Source: an uncultured Lachnospiraceae bacterium (lineage in GTDB: Bacteria; Bacillota; Clostridia; Lachnospirales; Lachnospiraceae). Taken from it: a stretch of 23,813 nucleotides of DNA. The stretch covers positions 1 to 23,813 of the forward strand of contig CAJUED010000057.1 of the NCBI GenBank assembly GCA_910585075.1, in the 5' to 3' direction. Each line of letters starts with the position of its first letter. Position 1 is the first letter of the stretch. Shown piece by piece: positions 1 through 7,501 of the stretch. Below the pieces are notes generated by a model, which saw only the letters and a list, made by a program, of their open reading frames with translations, did no database searches and had not been told where the DNA came from. The position numbers and the translations under genes are program-made.

Positions 1-353
1 AGTCCGCTTCCCCGGCGTTCCATATATTTCATCCTGTGAAACAGATCAGCAATCACCGAATTTCATCGTACAGAACCAATAGTTTCAATATCACATTCCT
101 GTACAGGCATTCCTTCAAACATTCCTCCCGGAGACTGAATTTCTATCCTGTCATCATACATATTTATATGGATTTCACTGCCTAATACAATGTAATCCCG
201 ATGTATAAGTGCATTAACGAGAGCCTCTGTCACAGCCCTTTCCGCATAATCCGGCTTATCGACACGATATCTGGCTTCTTTCACAAACCGGACTTTTGAG
301 TTATTTCGCACAAAATCACATCCGCTTTGTAACAAATAGATTAAATTTCCCTC
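1..353 (-). pseudogene. 3' part of a GHKL (HATPase_c_4) ATP-binding protein, RecG-like/AlbA-type, broken
   Basis: Read from 353 downward, the frame encodes the C-terminal ATPase-like region of the widespread 'ATP-binding protein / putative DNA-binding (AlbA_2) plus HATPase_c_4' family. The N-box-like EALVNALIHRDY and the DRIEIQSPGG segment are visible. Its 5' half is missing: upstream sequence is a serine recombinase, in frame. A TGA at 63-65 interrupts it, and the same frame reopens at once and runs to the window edge as NSVIADLFHRMKYMERRGSG, the usual continuation of this family. So it is a nonsense mutation, not the natural end. The fragment is AT-richer than the fused recombinase. It is almost certainly non-functional; the family assignment is from motif memory. 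Confidence 0.72.
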
Positions 354-1502
354 ATACCAGCTCACGCGCTGGATAACGGCAAGGATAGCGGCTTCAATCT
401 TCGCTGTGGGGATATAGTGCATGGTACAGTCGCGGGTAAGCTGGCGGTAGCCGGAACAGATAAAAGCGTCCTCAATCCATTTCCCTTGCACAAGGTTGTA
501 GCGGTGTGTTAGCTTAGAACCACAATCAGCGCAATAGAGAAGCCCGGTCAAGCGGTTCGGGGTGTTTTGCCGCTTGGGTGCGCGGCGCACCGTTTCGCGT
601 ATCTTCTGAACGGTCTGCCATGTTTCCTCATCCACAATGGCGGGGATTGCACCCTCGAAAACGTGCTGTTCCTCCGGCGCGGTCTTGCGGGTGCTTTTGG
701 TCTTGTAGTTCTCACACACGGTCTTTCCCAATACCTTGCGCCCTGTGTATTCCGGGCGTTTCAGTATGTAGCCGATTGTGGCCGCTGACCATGCGTAGGG
801 GTCTGCGTATTTTGCCGCCCGTACCGGCTCGCCTGTCCTTTTCCAATTCTCGGACGGGATAGGGATTTTCTCGGCGCGGAGTTTCCTTGCGATATTGGCT
901 ACGGTTTCCCCAGCAAGGACGCTGTGAAAGATGCGGCGCACAACGGCGGCGGCTTCCTCGTCGATTACCCACTCGCCCTTGTCCTCTTTGGAAGCGCGGT
1001 AGCCATAGCAGACACTCCCGGAACAGCGCAAGCCCTTTTCCATTCTCGACTTGAAAACGGTCTTGATTTTGCGGCTGGTGTCTGCAACGTACCACTCGTT
1101 TATCAAATCATGGAAGATTGACATAATATCAAAACCGTTGGCGGTGTCAAGGTTGTCATTGGCGGTGATAAAACGCACATGGTACTCATCAAAGGTGCGC
1201 TTCAGAAGCCCAACCTCAACCACGCCACGCCCGATTCTGCTCTGGCCTTTGATGATGACCGTTGCCACATTCCCCGCCCGGATTCCGTCCAGCATAGCGT
1301 CAAGCCCCGGACGCTTGAATGTCGTTCCCCGGATTCCGTCGTCGGTAAAGTGCCGGATATTGGTAAAGCCGTTCTTTCTTGCGTAGTCCTCTAAAATCCG
1401 CTTTTGGTTCTCAATGCTTACGGATTCCCCCGTCCGCTCGTCATCGTGAGATAGCCTTTCGTAAAGGGCTATGAGTTTGTCTTTCTCTGTCTGTTTCCTC
1501 AT
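63..1502 (-). CDS. Large serine recombinase, C-terminally truncated and fused to a GHKL ATPase fragment
   Basis: The first ~383 of 479 residues are a large serine recombinase of the Tn4451/Tn1549 class. The resolvase domain (about 10-160) has the catalytic serine in YERLSHDD (Ser18). A Recombinase domain follows (about 170-290), then a zinc-ribbon with CADC and a later Cys pair (about 320-360). Family members are normally about 500-560 aa and end in a coiled coil. Here the frame switches after RVSWY (around base 354) to an unrelated ATP-binding protein. AGGAGG seven bases upstream supports the ATG at 1500-1502. The recombinase part is much more GC-rich than the fused tail and the cassette downstream, as expected for a separately acquired piece. 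The catalytic domain is complete but the lost coiled coil probably impairs synapsis control. It would have moved the surrounding element. Confidence 0.85.
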   Translation of the reverse strand: MRKQTEKDKLIALYERLSHDDERTGESVSIENQKRILEDYARKNGFTNIRHFTDDGIRGTTFKRPGLDAMLDGIRAGNVATVIIKGQSRIGRGVVEVGLLKRTFDEYHVRFITANDNLDTANGFDIMSIFHDLINEWYVADTSRKIKTVFKSRMEKGLRCSGSVCYGYRASKEDKGEWVIDEEAAAVVRRIFHSVLAGETVANIARKLRAEKIPIPSENWKRTGEPVRAAKYADPYAWSAATIGYILKRPEYTGRKVLGKTVCENYKTKSTRKTAPEEQHVFEGAIPAIVDEETWQTVQKIRETVRRAPKRQNTPNRLTGLLYCADCGSKLTHRYNLVQGKWIEDAFICSGYRQLTRDCTMHYIPTAKIEAAILAVIQRVSWYEGNLIYLLQSGCDFVRNNSKVRFVKEARYRVDKPDYAERAVTEALVNALIHRDYIVLGSEIHINMYDDRIEIQSPGGMFEGMPVQECDIETIGSVR

Positions 1503-1555
1503 ATTGTGTAACCTCCTTTTTTGAGAATACCTACTTCTCTCAACCCTTATTGTAG

Positions 1556-1676
1556 TTATCCATTCGGATCAGTGGTCACGAAGCTGACATTGGAAGGCAT
1601 CTGCATAAGCTGCGGTTTAACATAGAACCTTGTCTTCCCGGAACCGGAACCGCCCGATTCTGTCAATATAACACTA
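1556..1676 (-). pseudogene. Fragment of VirD4/TcpA-type conjugative coupling protein
   Basis: A 40-codon open stretch ending at the TAA at 1556-1558 encodes GGSGSGKTRFYVKPQLMQMP followed by NVSFVTTDPNG. This is the Walker A region of the type IV coupling protein of Tn1549/Tn916-type elements. Nothing before or after it belongs to that gene. The missing part is over 500 residues. It lies between the recombinase gene and the terminator of the AAA+ operon, so the operon landed in or next to conjugation genes. It is a remnant that marks this region as a decayed integrative conjugative element. Confidence 0.75.
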
Positions 1677-1687
1677 AAAAATTTTTT

Positions 1688-1721
1688 AAAAAAATATCCA
1701 AGCCATCTCCAGCCTGGATAT
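1688..1721 (-). terminator. Rho-independent terminator of the AAA+ membrane operon
   Basis: On the minus strand ATATCCA (1715-1721) pairs with TGGATAT (1694-1700) and is followed by seven T (1688-1694). It sits 27 bases after the stop of the AAA+ gene, where the operon should end. Confidence 0.75.
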
Positions 1722-1747
1722 CATCATAATTTATTCTATTTCTCAGC

Positions 1748-2860
1748 TTAATCTTCTTGTTCGACCATAGGAGGAATGTCATCTGCCTTCAATTCCATAA
1801 GATCATCACGGCTTGGCTTGCTAATTCTATTTACACGTCTGGCATGATTCATTACAATATCTTCATACAGATTTCTTACAAGTCTACCGTTAGCAAATTC
1901 TTCTCCTTTATTCGCCACATTATAGGCTATAATGTTTTTTATCTTCTCAACTGCATTCTTCGATAAAACATAGTCATTCTTCTTGCACATCATATTCATG
2001 ATACCATCCAGTTCTTCCTCATCATAGTCATCAAACTCAATAAAGGTATTGAATCTGGATTTCAATCCTGGATTAGATTCAAAGAATAATTTCATCGGTT
2101 CTGTATAACCAGCAACAATGACCACCAAATCCTCCCTATAATCCTCCAATGCTTTTGTCAGTTCTGTTAAACATTCCCGACCATAGGAATCAGAATGATC
2201 ATTTTCAGTAATACTGTATGCCTCATCTATGAAAAGCACGCCTCCTTTTGCACGTTCTATAACCCCTTTAACTTTCAAGGCAGTCTGCCCTTGATATCCA
2301 GCAATCAGATCCGTCCTGGACACTTCTAAAAAATGCCCTTTTGAAAGGAGACCAATCTGTTTATATATGCGACCGACAATACGAGCAACTGTTGTTTTTC
2401 CTGTGCCGGGATTTCCTGTAAATGCAAGATGAAGCGTACTCTTTTGAGAAAATAAGCCTTCCTTTTCTCTTAATTTTTGTACTTTCTGATAAGCTATAAG
2501 GTCATTTACAGTGGCTTTCACCTTCTTAAGCCCCACTAACTCGTCAAGTTCATTCAATAATTCGTCAAGAGACTTTTCTTCTTCAACAGACCAAAACTTT
2601 TTATCATTGCAGATTTCTTTTACTCTAATATATCCATAATAGCTTACAATTTCATCTTTCACGGCTTGAGCTACCTGTACAATTTGCTTAATTTCATTTT
2701 TGGCAAATTCAGAAATTTTCTTACACAATTCCACCGTTGCTGAATCATCTTTATCCTCGACTATAGAAAATGCCAATTTAGTTATTTCTCCATCGCTGTT
2801 TGTGATAGCATCCAATTTTGAAACCATATTCATGAGACTTTTTTCTCTTTTGTTCTCCAT
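1748..2860 (-). CDS. AAA+ ATPase, CbbX/SpoVK type
   Basis: A 370-residue protein with an N-terminal helical region of about 100 residues and one CbbX-type AAA+ domain. Walker A is GNPGTGKT (about 149-156), the pore-loop region IAGYQGQTA (about 187), Walker B VLFIDEAY (about 209), sensor 1 VIVAGYTEPM (about 248), the arginine finger is in NPGLKSRF (about 264-271), and a sensor-2-like GRLVRNLYE lies near 326. All catalytic residues are present. This family remodels protein complexes (CbbX, SpoVK, EccA). I place the start at the ATG at 2858-2860, which overlaps the previous stop as TGATG, rather than the upstream GTG; this suggests translation by reinitiation. Last gene of a five-gene operon, followed by a terminator. 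It probably acts on the co-encoded membrane or coiled-coil proteins; that partner is inferred. Confidence 0.9.
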   Translation of the reverse strand: MENKREKSLMNMVSKLDAITNSDGEITKLAFSIVEDKDDSATVELCKKISEFAKNEIKQIVQVAQAVKDEIVSYYGYIRVKEICNDKKFWSVEEEKSLDELLNELDELVGLKKVKATVNDLIAYQKVQKLREKEGLFSQKSTLHLAFTGNPGTGKTTVARIVGRIYKQIGLLSKGHFLEVSRTDLIAGYQGQTALKVKGVIERAKGGVLFIDEAYSITENDHSDSYGRECLTELTKALEDYREDLVVIVAGYTEPMKLFFESNPGLKSRFNTFIEFDDYDEEELDGIMNMMCKKNDYVLSKNAVEKIKNIIAYNVANKGEEFANGRLVRNLYEDIVMNHARRVNRISKPSRDDLMELKADDIPPMVEQED

Positions 2861-4176
2861 CACAAAATACCTACCAGTTGTAAAATAAATTGAACAACAG
2901 CCAATGCTATGGCTCCGCCTGCAACAATATAAGCCGTATTAATTTTATTTTTTAATTGCACATTTTCGTCTTCAGCCCTTTGCAATCTTTCTCGGTATTC
3001 TTGTATGTTCTTTTCCACCGTAAGAATTTTATTGTCTGTTGCCTCTATATTTTTAATCAGCCCGTGCGAAAATTCCCATTCTACATCTATATCATCAAAA
3101 TGCTCTATCCCCTGGATACCATTGATGAAATGACTTACATCAGATAACTCTTTGTCTATCCTCTTTTGTGTTTCTTCATATCTGCTAATTAATTCAGAGT
3201 AAATCCCAACCTTCTTTTGAACTTCTTGCAACCCTTCCCAGATGTTATCTATGTCTCCAAAATGACTTTGCCCTTTTGCAAATTCCACAACCGTGGTTAT
3301 TTCCGACTCAGCTTTTTTTATTCGCTTCTCAAAATTATCTGACAGGCTGGAAATTTTTTCCTGAAGTTTTTTAGTATCCTCCCAAATTGAGTCAATATCT
3401 TTGATATGCTCTGCTTTTTCAATTTCTTCCTTAAAAGCAAGCATATCATTTATCTTTTCAGTCAGCTGTTTTGATAGTCCATCCAATTTTCTTGAAAGAC
3501 CACCTATGTCCTCTCCCTGATTTTTTACATTGTTCCATATTGAGTCAATATCATTTAAGTGCCTGATTTTCTCAATCCGTTCCTTAAGCTGTTCTAATAT
3601 GGAAACTTTTTTATCAAGAGCAGCACCCCGAGTTTTTAATTTCGCAGAGACACTCTCTAATTCCATTTCAAATCGTTTTATATCACACCAAATATCATCA
3701 ATATCTTTAAGATGTGCATATCGGTTTATTTCACCCTTAAATTCCTTCAGTTTATTTATGGTAATCTGAAGTGCCTTTATTGTGTCATTTATATCCTTTT
3801 GAGCATCCTTTGCCTCTTGACTTGCCTTCTCTGCGGACTTTACACCAATCAGAATACCTTGGATATATCCCTTATCAAGAGCTTCAAAGGTCTCATATAC
3901 TTGACCAAATTCTTTGATTACCTTTCTGTCACGCTCATTTATTTCCGCAAAACAGCTCTGCAGTTTTGTGACAAGGCTATTCATCTCTTCTCCTGTTACT
4001 TTATGACCGCTTAATACACCAATCAGTCCACCACCAAAAAAATCTGACCACTGACCGTCCGTGCTAAACTTATCTAACACTGTACTTGTAGCAGGCTGTT
4101 CGGCAAAATCCTTCAGCTCTTTCTTTTGTTTTTCAAAATCAGCTTTTTGTATGCTATATTCCGGCACAATCTTCAT
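2860..4176 (-). CDS. Coiled-coil, tail-anchored protein with five H-x-x-DID-x-x-W repeats
   Basis: A 438-residue protein of unknown function. The N-terminal ~110 residues form a glycine-containing domain (DFFGGGLIGVLSGHKVTG, about 45-62). From about 115 to 410 it is highly charged and predicted coiled coil. Embedded are five copies of a motif with consensus H-[LIF]-x-D-I-D-x-x-W, at residues 155, 206, 257, 305 and 359, so the period is about 51 residues. It ends in a hydrophobic span (about 414-438), a C-terminal tail anchor with no signal peptide. It lies eight bases after the 114-aa gene and overlaps the AAA+ gene as TGATG, so stoichiometric expression is likely. A scaffold or adaptor between membrane and ATPase is plausible. 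From memory, similar proteins occur beside SpoVK-like ATPases in other phyla, which I cannot verify here. Confidence 0.85.
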   Translation of the reverse strand: MKIVPEYSIQKADFEKQKKELKDFAEQPATSTVLDKFSTDGQWSDFFGGGLIGVLSGHKVTGEEMNSLVTKLQSCFAEINERDRKVIKEFGQVYETFEALDKGYIQGILIGVKSAEKASQEAKDAQKDINDTIKALQITINKLKEFKGEINRYAHLKDIDDIWCDIKRFEMELESVSAKLKTRGAALDKKVSILEQLKERIEKIRHLNDIDSIWNNVKNQGEDIGGLSRKLDGLSKQLTEKINDMLAFKEEIEKAEHIKDIDSIWEDTKKLQEKISSLSDNFEKRIKKAESEITTVVEFAKGQSHFGDIDNIWEGLQEVQKKVGIYSELISRYEETQKRIDKELSDVSHFINGIQGIEHFDDIDVEWEFSHGLIKNIEATDNKILTVEKNIQEYRERLQRAEDENVQLKNKINTAYIVAGGAIALAVVQFILQLVGIL

Positions 4177-4184
4177 CCTTCCTG

Positions 4185-4529
4185 TTAAATATTGTCAAGG
4201 TCTTCAAACATCTTCTTTTTGACTTCCTCATTTTTTGTCTCTTCACTTCCAGCACCATTAAAGATGTTATCGACCGATTTTCTCATTTCCCTTTGTGCTT
4301 CTTCGTGCCGTTCTCTCATCGTTTCTGCTGCATCAGCTTTTACATTATTAAGAGCAGATTGATCCTCGTCTTCTGTAGCACTTGTATGTGTTACAGCATC
4401 TGTGCTTTTCTTTTCATCACGCTCTGACTCTTCAGATGATTTGTTGGACTCATCTCTTGTCACAAAATATATAATTCCTCCTACAACAATAACCGCACCT
4501 ATAATTCCTAATACCACCTTGTAATTCAT
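4185..4529 (-). CDS. Small single-span membrane protein with the operon's shared C-terminal tail
   Basis: A 114-residue protein with an N-terminal membrane anchor (residues 5-23), a charged, serine- and acid-rich linker (about 25-65) and a helical tail (69-114). The tail matches the end of the 570-aa protein encoded just upstream: both follow E-x4-RHE-x-A-x3-MR-x4-NIF and both finish M-x3-LD-x-I after a charged gap of similar length. A good Shine-Dalgarno (AAAGGAGAGG) precedes the ATG. It lies 13 bases after the 570-aa gene and eight before the coiled-coil gene. No known family recognised. The shared tail suggests both proteins present the same docking segment, perhaps to the coiled-coil protein or the ATPase (inference). 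Confidence 0.85.
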   Translation of the reverse strand: MNYKVVLGIIGAVIVVGGIIYFVTRDESNKSSEESERDEKKSTDAVTHTSATEDEDQSALNNVKADAAETMRERHEEAQREMRKSVDNIFNGAGSEETKNEEVKKKMFEDLDNI

Positions 4530-4542
4530 AAGCCTCTCCTTT

Positions 4543-6255
4543 CTATATCTGGTCTAATACCGCTTTCATATCTGCAAGCCGCTCAGCGTTATCATTCTTC
4601 TCAGTGAAAATATTTTTTGTTGCTTCTCGCATCACCTCAGCTGCTGCCTCATGTCTCGCTTTAATACTTTCACCAGTTTTTGCTTTCGTCCTACGTAATT
4701 GCTCCTGGTTTACTGCAATGACTTGTGCCTGTTTTGCAAGGACTTCATTCCCTTTGTTTATTTGCCTTTCAGTAATTTCCCGTTTCTGTTTCTTTGCTAT
4801 AAGCCTGTCAATGAGATTCATAACAAGCGCACCAGCAATTCCTGCAACAACAGCACCAAGGAAAATACCGATTATATTTGCGAGACTGCCTATTAGGGGG
4901 ATTTCAGCCGCAAATACAGGAAATGCCATCAGAGCTTTTTCAATCACTTCTCCCAAAACTAAAGCTCCCATTGCTGTCAGCCCCGTCATAACAATTTTTC
5001 CAATCTCAAACATGAGAACACCGAAAGATTTCCCTCGATTTTCTGGTGCCTTTACATAATCAATAGCTTCTTTTACCGATTTCCCGCCTTGTTTAATCAG
5101 TGCCCATATCTTTTGGATTGCGCTTACAACGGGACCAAATATTGCACTTAGAACAGTTGATGCAACTGTCGTTCCTGCTGTAAGCAGATTTTGTTTTATA
5201 TTTCTCAAAAATGTATCAATTGCCTCCTTAACTTGTCCAAGAAATGTTTTCAAGCTTTTTTCTTTTGACTTAAGCCAAGAAACCAATTTGCTTATAATAT
5301 TTCTCACCAATTCAGCAAGAAGCCCCATAACTGCAGCTCTTAAAGCTTTCTCACCTATTCTGAAAGCCTCTTTTTTTTGAGACTTTTTCCCTGCCTCAAT
5401 AGAACGCTGTTCGCCCTCTTTCTTAACCTTATCATACTCTTCACGAGCTTCGGCATCTTTCTTGCGAAGTTCTTCTTCATCAATATTAAATCGTTCAGCA
5501 GGTTTTTTGCCATCTCTCTCGCTATCTAAAAATTCTGTCATTGTCGAATCGCCCTTAGATTGGTTTGCTGCTGAATCCATTGGATTCAAATTTTTATCAC
5601 TATTATCAAAAGCTACTAATTCATCTTTAGTCAAATGTGCATTTGCGGCAGGATCACGCAACTGTTCTGCAACTGATATAACTTCATCGATATTTTCCTG
5701 GACAGAACCTTTAGGCCTATTCCTATCAAATGGTTCTCGTGCATTATAGTTCGTATTATATTTTTCACCATTAGGATCTTTTTTTCTATCCCTTACACGA
5801 AGAACAGCTTTCATCTCACCTGTTCGAGGATCTTTCCGCATTCGAATGCTTCCATCCTCGTTTCTCTGAAAATTAGATTGCCAATCATCATATCTTTGCT
5901 GATAATCTATTTCCGTATTATGTGATGCAATCTTTCCATTAGCAAAGTTTTCTGTTGTTTGAATATGCGCTTCATCACGTAAATCAAGACGCATCCCTCG
6001 ATTTTCTTTGATGAAATCTTCGCCTGCAACAGCTCCAATCTGGATTACAAACTGATCCCATATAACACCCATAACAGCATTTCCCAAATTTTCTGGATTA
6101 CTGATTTTTACCTTATCCTCTCCTAAAAATTTAAGCTCAGACAGACTATCTTCCAGTCCTTCCTCCAGCTGTCTTTCAAGTTCATCAAAATCAAACTCTT
6201 CACTTTGAGCTTCAACCTCTTCATCTTCCAAAAGTGCATTTTTTTTATCATTCAT
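4543..6255 (-). CDS. 570-aa membrane protein with degenerate HNH-like N-terminal half and shared tail
   Basis: Unknown function. Residues 1-50 are strongly acidic. Residues 60-245 are soluble; IDEVI (189-193), then SDKNLNPMDSAANQSKGD (219-236), has the layout of HNH-like modules (DHVI then NL-x-N-x-SK), but the catalytic His position is Glu. A basic coiled segment follows (260-300). Hydrophobic or amphipathic helices lie at about 303-325 and 355-385, and membrane spans at about 412-440 and 450-485. The C-terminal 42 residues match the tail of the 114-aa protein. No signal peptide. AAGGAGAT precedes the ATG. It is the first large gene of the operon. A membrane effector is the natural guess, but neither nuclease nor pore activity can be proved from sequence. 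Confidence 0.85.
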   Translation of the reverse strand: MNDKKNALLEDEEVEAQSEEFDFDELERQLEEGLEDSLSELKFLGEDKVKISNPENLGNAVMGVIWDQFVIQIGAVAGEDFIKENRGMRLDLRDEAHIQTTENFANGKIASHNTEIDYQQRYDDWQSNFQRNEDGSIRMRKDPRTGEMKAVLRVRDRKKDPNGEKYNTNYNAREPFDRNRPKGSVQENIDEVISVAEQLRDPAANAHLTKDELVAFDNSDKNLNPMDSAANQSKGDSTMTEFLDSERDGKKPAERFNIDEEELRKKDAEAREEYDKVKKEGEQRSIEAGKKSQKKEAFRIGEKALRAAVMGLLAELVRNIISKLVSWLKSKEKSLKTFLGQVKEAIDTFLRNIKQNLLTAGTTVASTVLSAIFGPVVSAIQKIWALIKQGGKSVKEAIDYVKAPENRGKSFGVLMFEIGKIVMTGLTAMGALVLGEVIEKALMAFPVFAAEIPLIGSLANIIGIFLGAVVAGIAGALVMNLIDRLIAKKQKREITERQINKGNEVLAKQAQVIAVNQEQLRRTKAKTGESIKARHEAAAEVMREATKNIFTEKNDNAERLADMKAVLDQI

Positions 6256-6338
6256 AAGGAATATCTCCTTTTCTTATTATTCCTTTACAACCATTATAAC
6301 AGCCAAGAACGACACATACTGTCATCCCCAATATCATT

Positions 6339-6539
6339 TTACTTTTTTCGCCAATCTTTATAAATTCCTGTCTTTACCCTTTTATCATCTGGTCTTTCAG
6401 CGTCTGACGGAATTGCCCATGATCTTCCGAATCTTGACACTCCGTCTATTTTATTATCAGCGCACATTATTTGAACTGTACGCTTGTTAATGCTCCATTT
6501 TTCAGCTGCTTCACTTACTGTCATATAACCTTCAATCAT
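6339..6539 (-). CDS. Small MerR/excisionase-like helix-turn-helix protein (HTH_17 type)
   Basis: 66 residues. TVSEAAEKWSINKRTVQIMC (about 7-26) is a winged-helix HTH of the excisionase/HTH_17 type, followed by the usual FGRSWAIPSDAERPDD wing and a basic tail. Such small proteins often open accessory and defence operons in Clostridia. The ATG at 6537-6539 has a TGAGG seven bases upstream and lies about 75 bases downstream of a strong promoter. The 570-aa gene starts 83 bases after its stop. It is the likely transcriptional regulator of the operon, perhaps autoregulatory. Confidence 0.8.
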   Translation of the reverse strand: MIEGYMTVSEAAEKWSINKRTVQIMCADNKIDGVSRFGRSWAIPSDAERPDDKRVKTGIYKDWRKK

Positions 6540-6613
6540 ACTTACCTCAATTCAGATAAAAAGAGTATTCAGACCCTGTCATGAAATGGATTTCATATAA
6601 CCATACATTTTAT

Positions 6614-6642
6614 ATTGTATTCACCAATGCGAAAACTGTCAA
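6614..6642 (-). promoter_or_regulatory. Sigma-A promoter of the five-gene AAA+ operon
   Basis: On the minus strand, a consensus TTGACA (6637-6642) and TACAAT (6614-6619) are separated by exactly 17 bases. It lies about 75 bases upstream of the HTH gene with nothing else between, so it should drive the operon from 6539 to 1748. Confidence 0.75.
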
Positions 6643-6666
6643 TGGAATTATCGGACAATTTAACAA

Positions 6667-6695
6667 AGGCACCCAGAATTCACTCCCAGGTGCCT
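6667..6695. repeat. Inverted repeat AGGCACC/GGTGCCT
   Basis: A perfect seven-base inverted repeat with a 15-base loop lies just past the end of the recombinase remnant and 25 bases upstream of the operon promoter. No T-run follows on either strand, so it is a poor terminator. It could be a leftover of the element end or an operator. Confidence 0.4.
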
Positions 6696-6707
6696 CATCT
6701 GCCCTTG

Positions 6708-7058
6708 TCAATCAAAATTCCAGTGTAACTCCAGCCTCTGACCTGGATAAACAATCGCATCTTTGACGAACTGTTCCCAGATCTCATGGTCATTGCCGTT
6801 ATATCCAGAAATGACTTTGCTACCACCATCTTATCTGCTTTGTCTTCAGCCAATGTTTCAGCCGTAACTGTATCGGATATCTTCCGCTCTAACGTCTCGA
6901 TATCTCTATCACAGGCTACTTTCTGTTCTTTGAAAGTCTCCCGATCCATTTTTCTATCTACCAGTTTCTCAAAAAGCTTCTGCTTTGCCTGCTTCACCGC
7001 TTCCAATGCTACTTTCAAGCTCTCCACGCTATCCCCTACTACTGGTGTGCCTTTATTT
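6708..7058 (-). pseudogene. C-terminal remnant of a second large serine recombinase, frameshifted
   Basis: From about 7058 to 6820 the minus strand encodes the charged coiled coil of a large serine recombinase (ALEAVKQAKQKLFEKLVDRK and so on). The open frame then gives an unlikely tail, but shifting frame near 6812-6820 restores DHEIWEQFVKDAIVYPGQRL followed by ELHWNFD and a TGA at 6708-6710, the standard end of this family. So a one-base indel broke the gene. The N-terminal catalytic and zinc-ribbon parts are absent: upstream sequence is a flavin reductase. It differs from the recombinase at 63-1502, which lacks its own coiled coil, so two elements, or a reshuffled one, contributed. Confidence 0.75.
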
Positions 7059-7388
7059 GATAATCGGCGCATCCACATATTCACTTTTTACAGTATGGAA
7101 TCCCACCTTTTCCAGTTTGTCAGGCGTCTGGTTGGCAGATACGATTCCTACGTAGTCAGCCTCTATTACATGGCCCGCATCAGCAAAGCTGACCGTAAAC
7201 GCTCCTCGCTTTTTGATATTCTGAGTTGTTTTATGTCCGTCGCTCAGGCAAAGCACCACCTGATCCGATTCATAAATACCGCCCCATGCCGCATTCATGG
7301 CATCCGGTACCCCGTTCTCATCATAAGAACCGATAATCAGTACCGGCAGGGGATACATCCACGGCTTCTTTCCAAAATTCTTTCTCAT
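7053..7388 (-). pseudogene. Flavin reductase family protein (FMN-binding split barrel), C-terminally truncated
   Basis: 111 residues matching the start of the flavin reductase / FMN-binding split-barrel family: KPWMYPLPVLIIGSYDENG, then MNAAWGGIYESDQVVLCLS, and HVIEADYVGIVSANQTPDKLEK. Family members are about 185-190 aa. Here the protein stops right after EYVDAPIIK, where homologues continue, and the DNA passes into the serine-recombinase remnant at about 7058. The end is a junction, not a natural stop. GGAGG precedes the ATG. It is third in the TetR - old yellow enzyme - flavin reductase set. It keeps the FMN-binding N-terminal half but is probably inactive. Confidence 0.8.
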
Positions 7389-7481
7389 TGCAAAACCTCC
7401 ATTTCCTTTGCTTTCCGTTACTCTTTATACATATTGTAAAGGAAACAAAAGTCCTATGGAAGTTTCAATTAGTTCATCAGT

Positions 7482-7500
7482 TTATACCTGCAGGTTATAA
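7482..7500. repeat. Near-palindrome TTATACCTGCAGGTTATAA
   Basis: A 19-base inverted repeat with one extra central-right base lies between the oxidoreductase stop and the flavin reductase gene. It may be an operator or transcript structure; the role is unknown. Confidence 0.35.
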
Positions 7501-7501
7501 C

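Noticed and set aside
6581..6766. Plus-strand 61-codon ORF
   Set aside because: It covers the minus-strand operon promoter and the recombinase end, and has no ribosome site.
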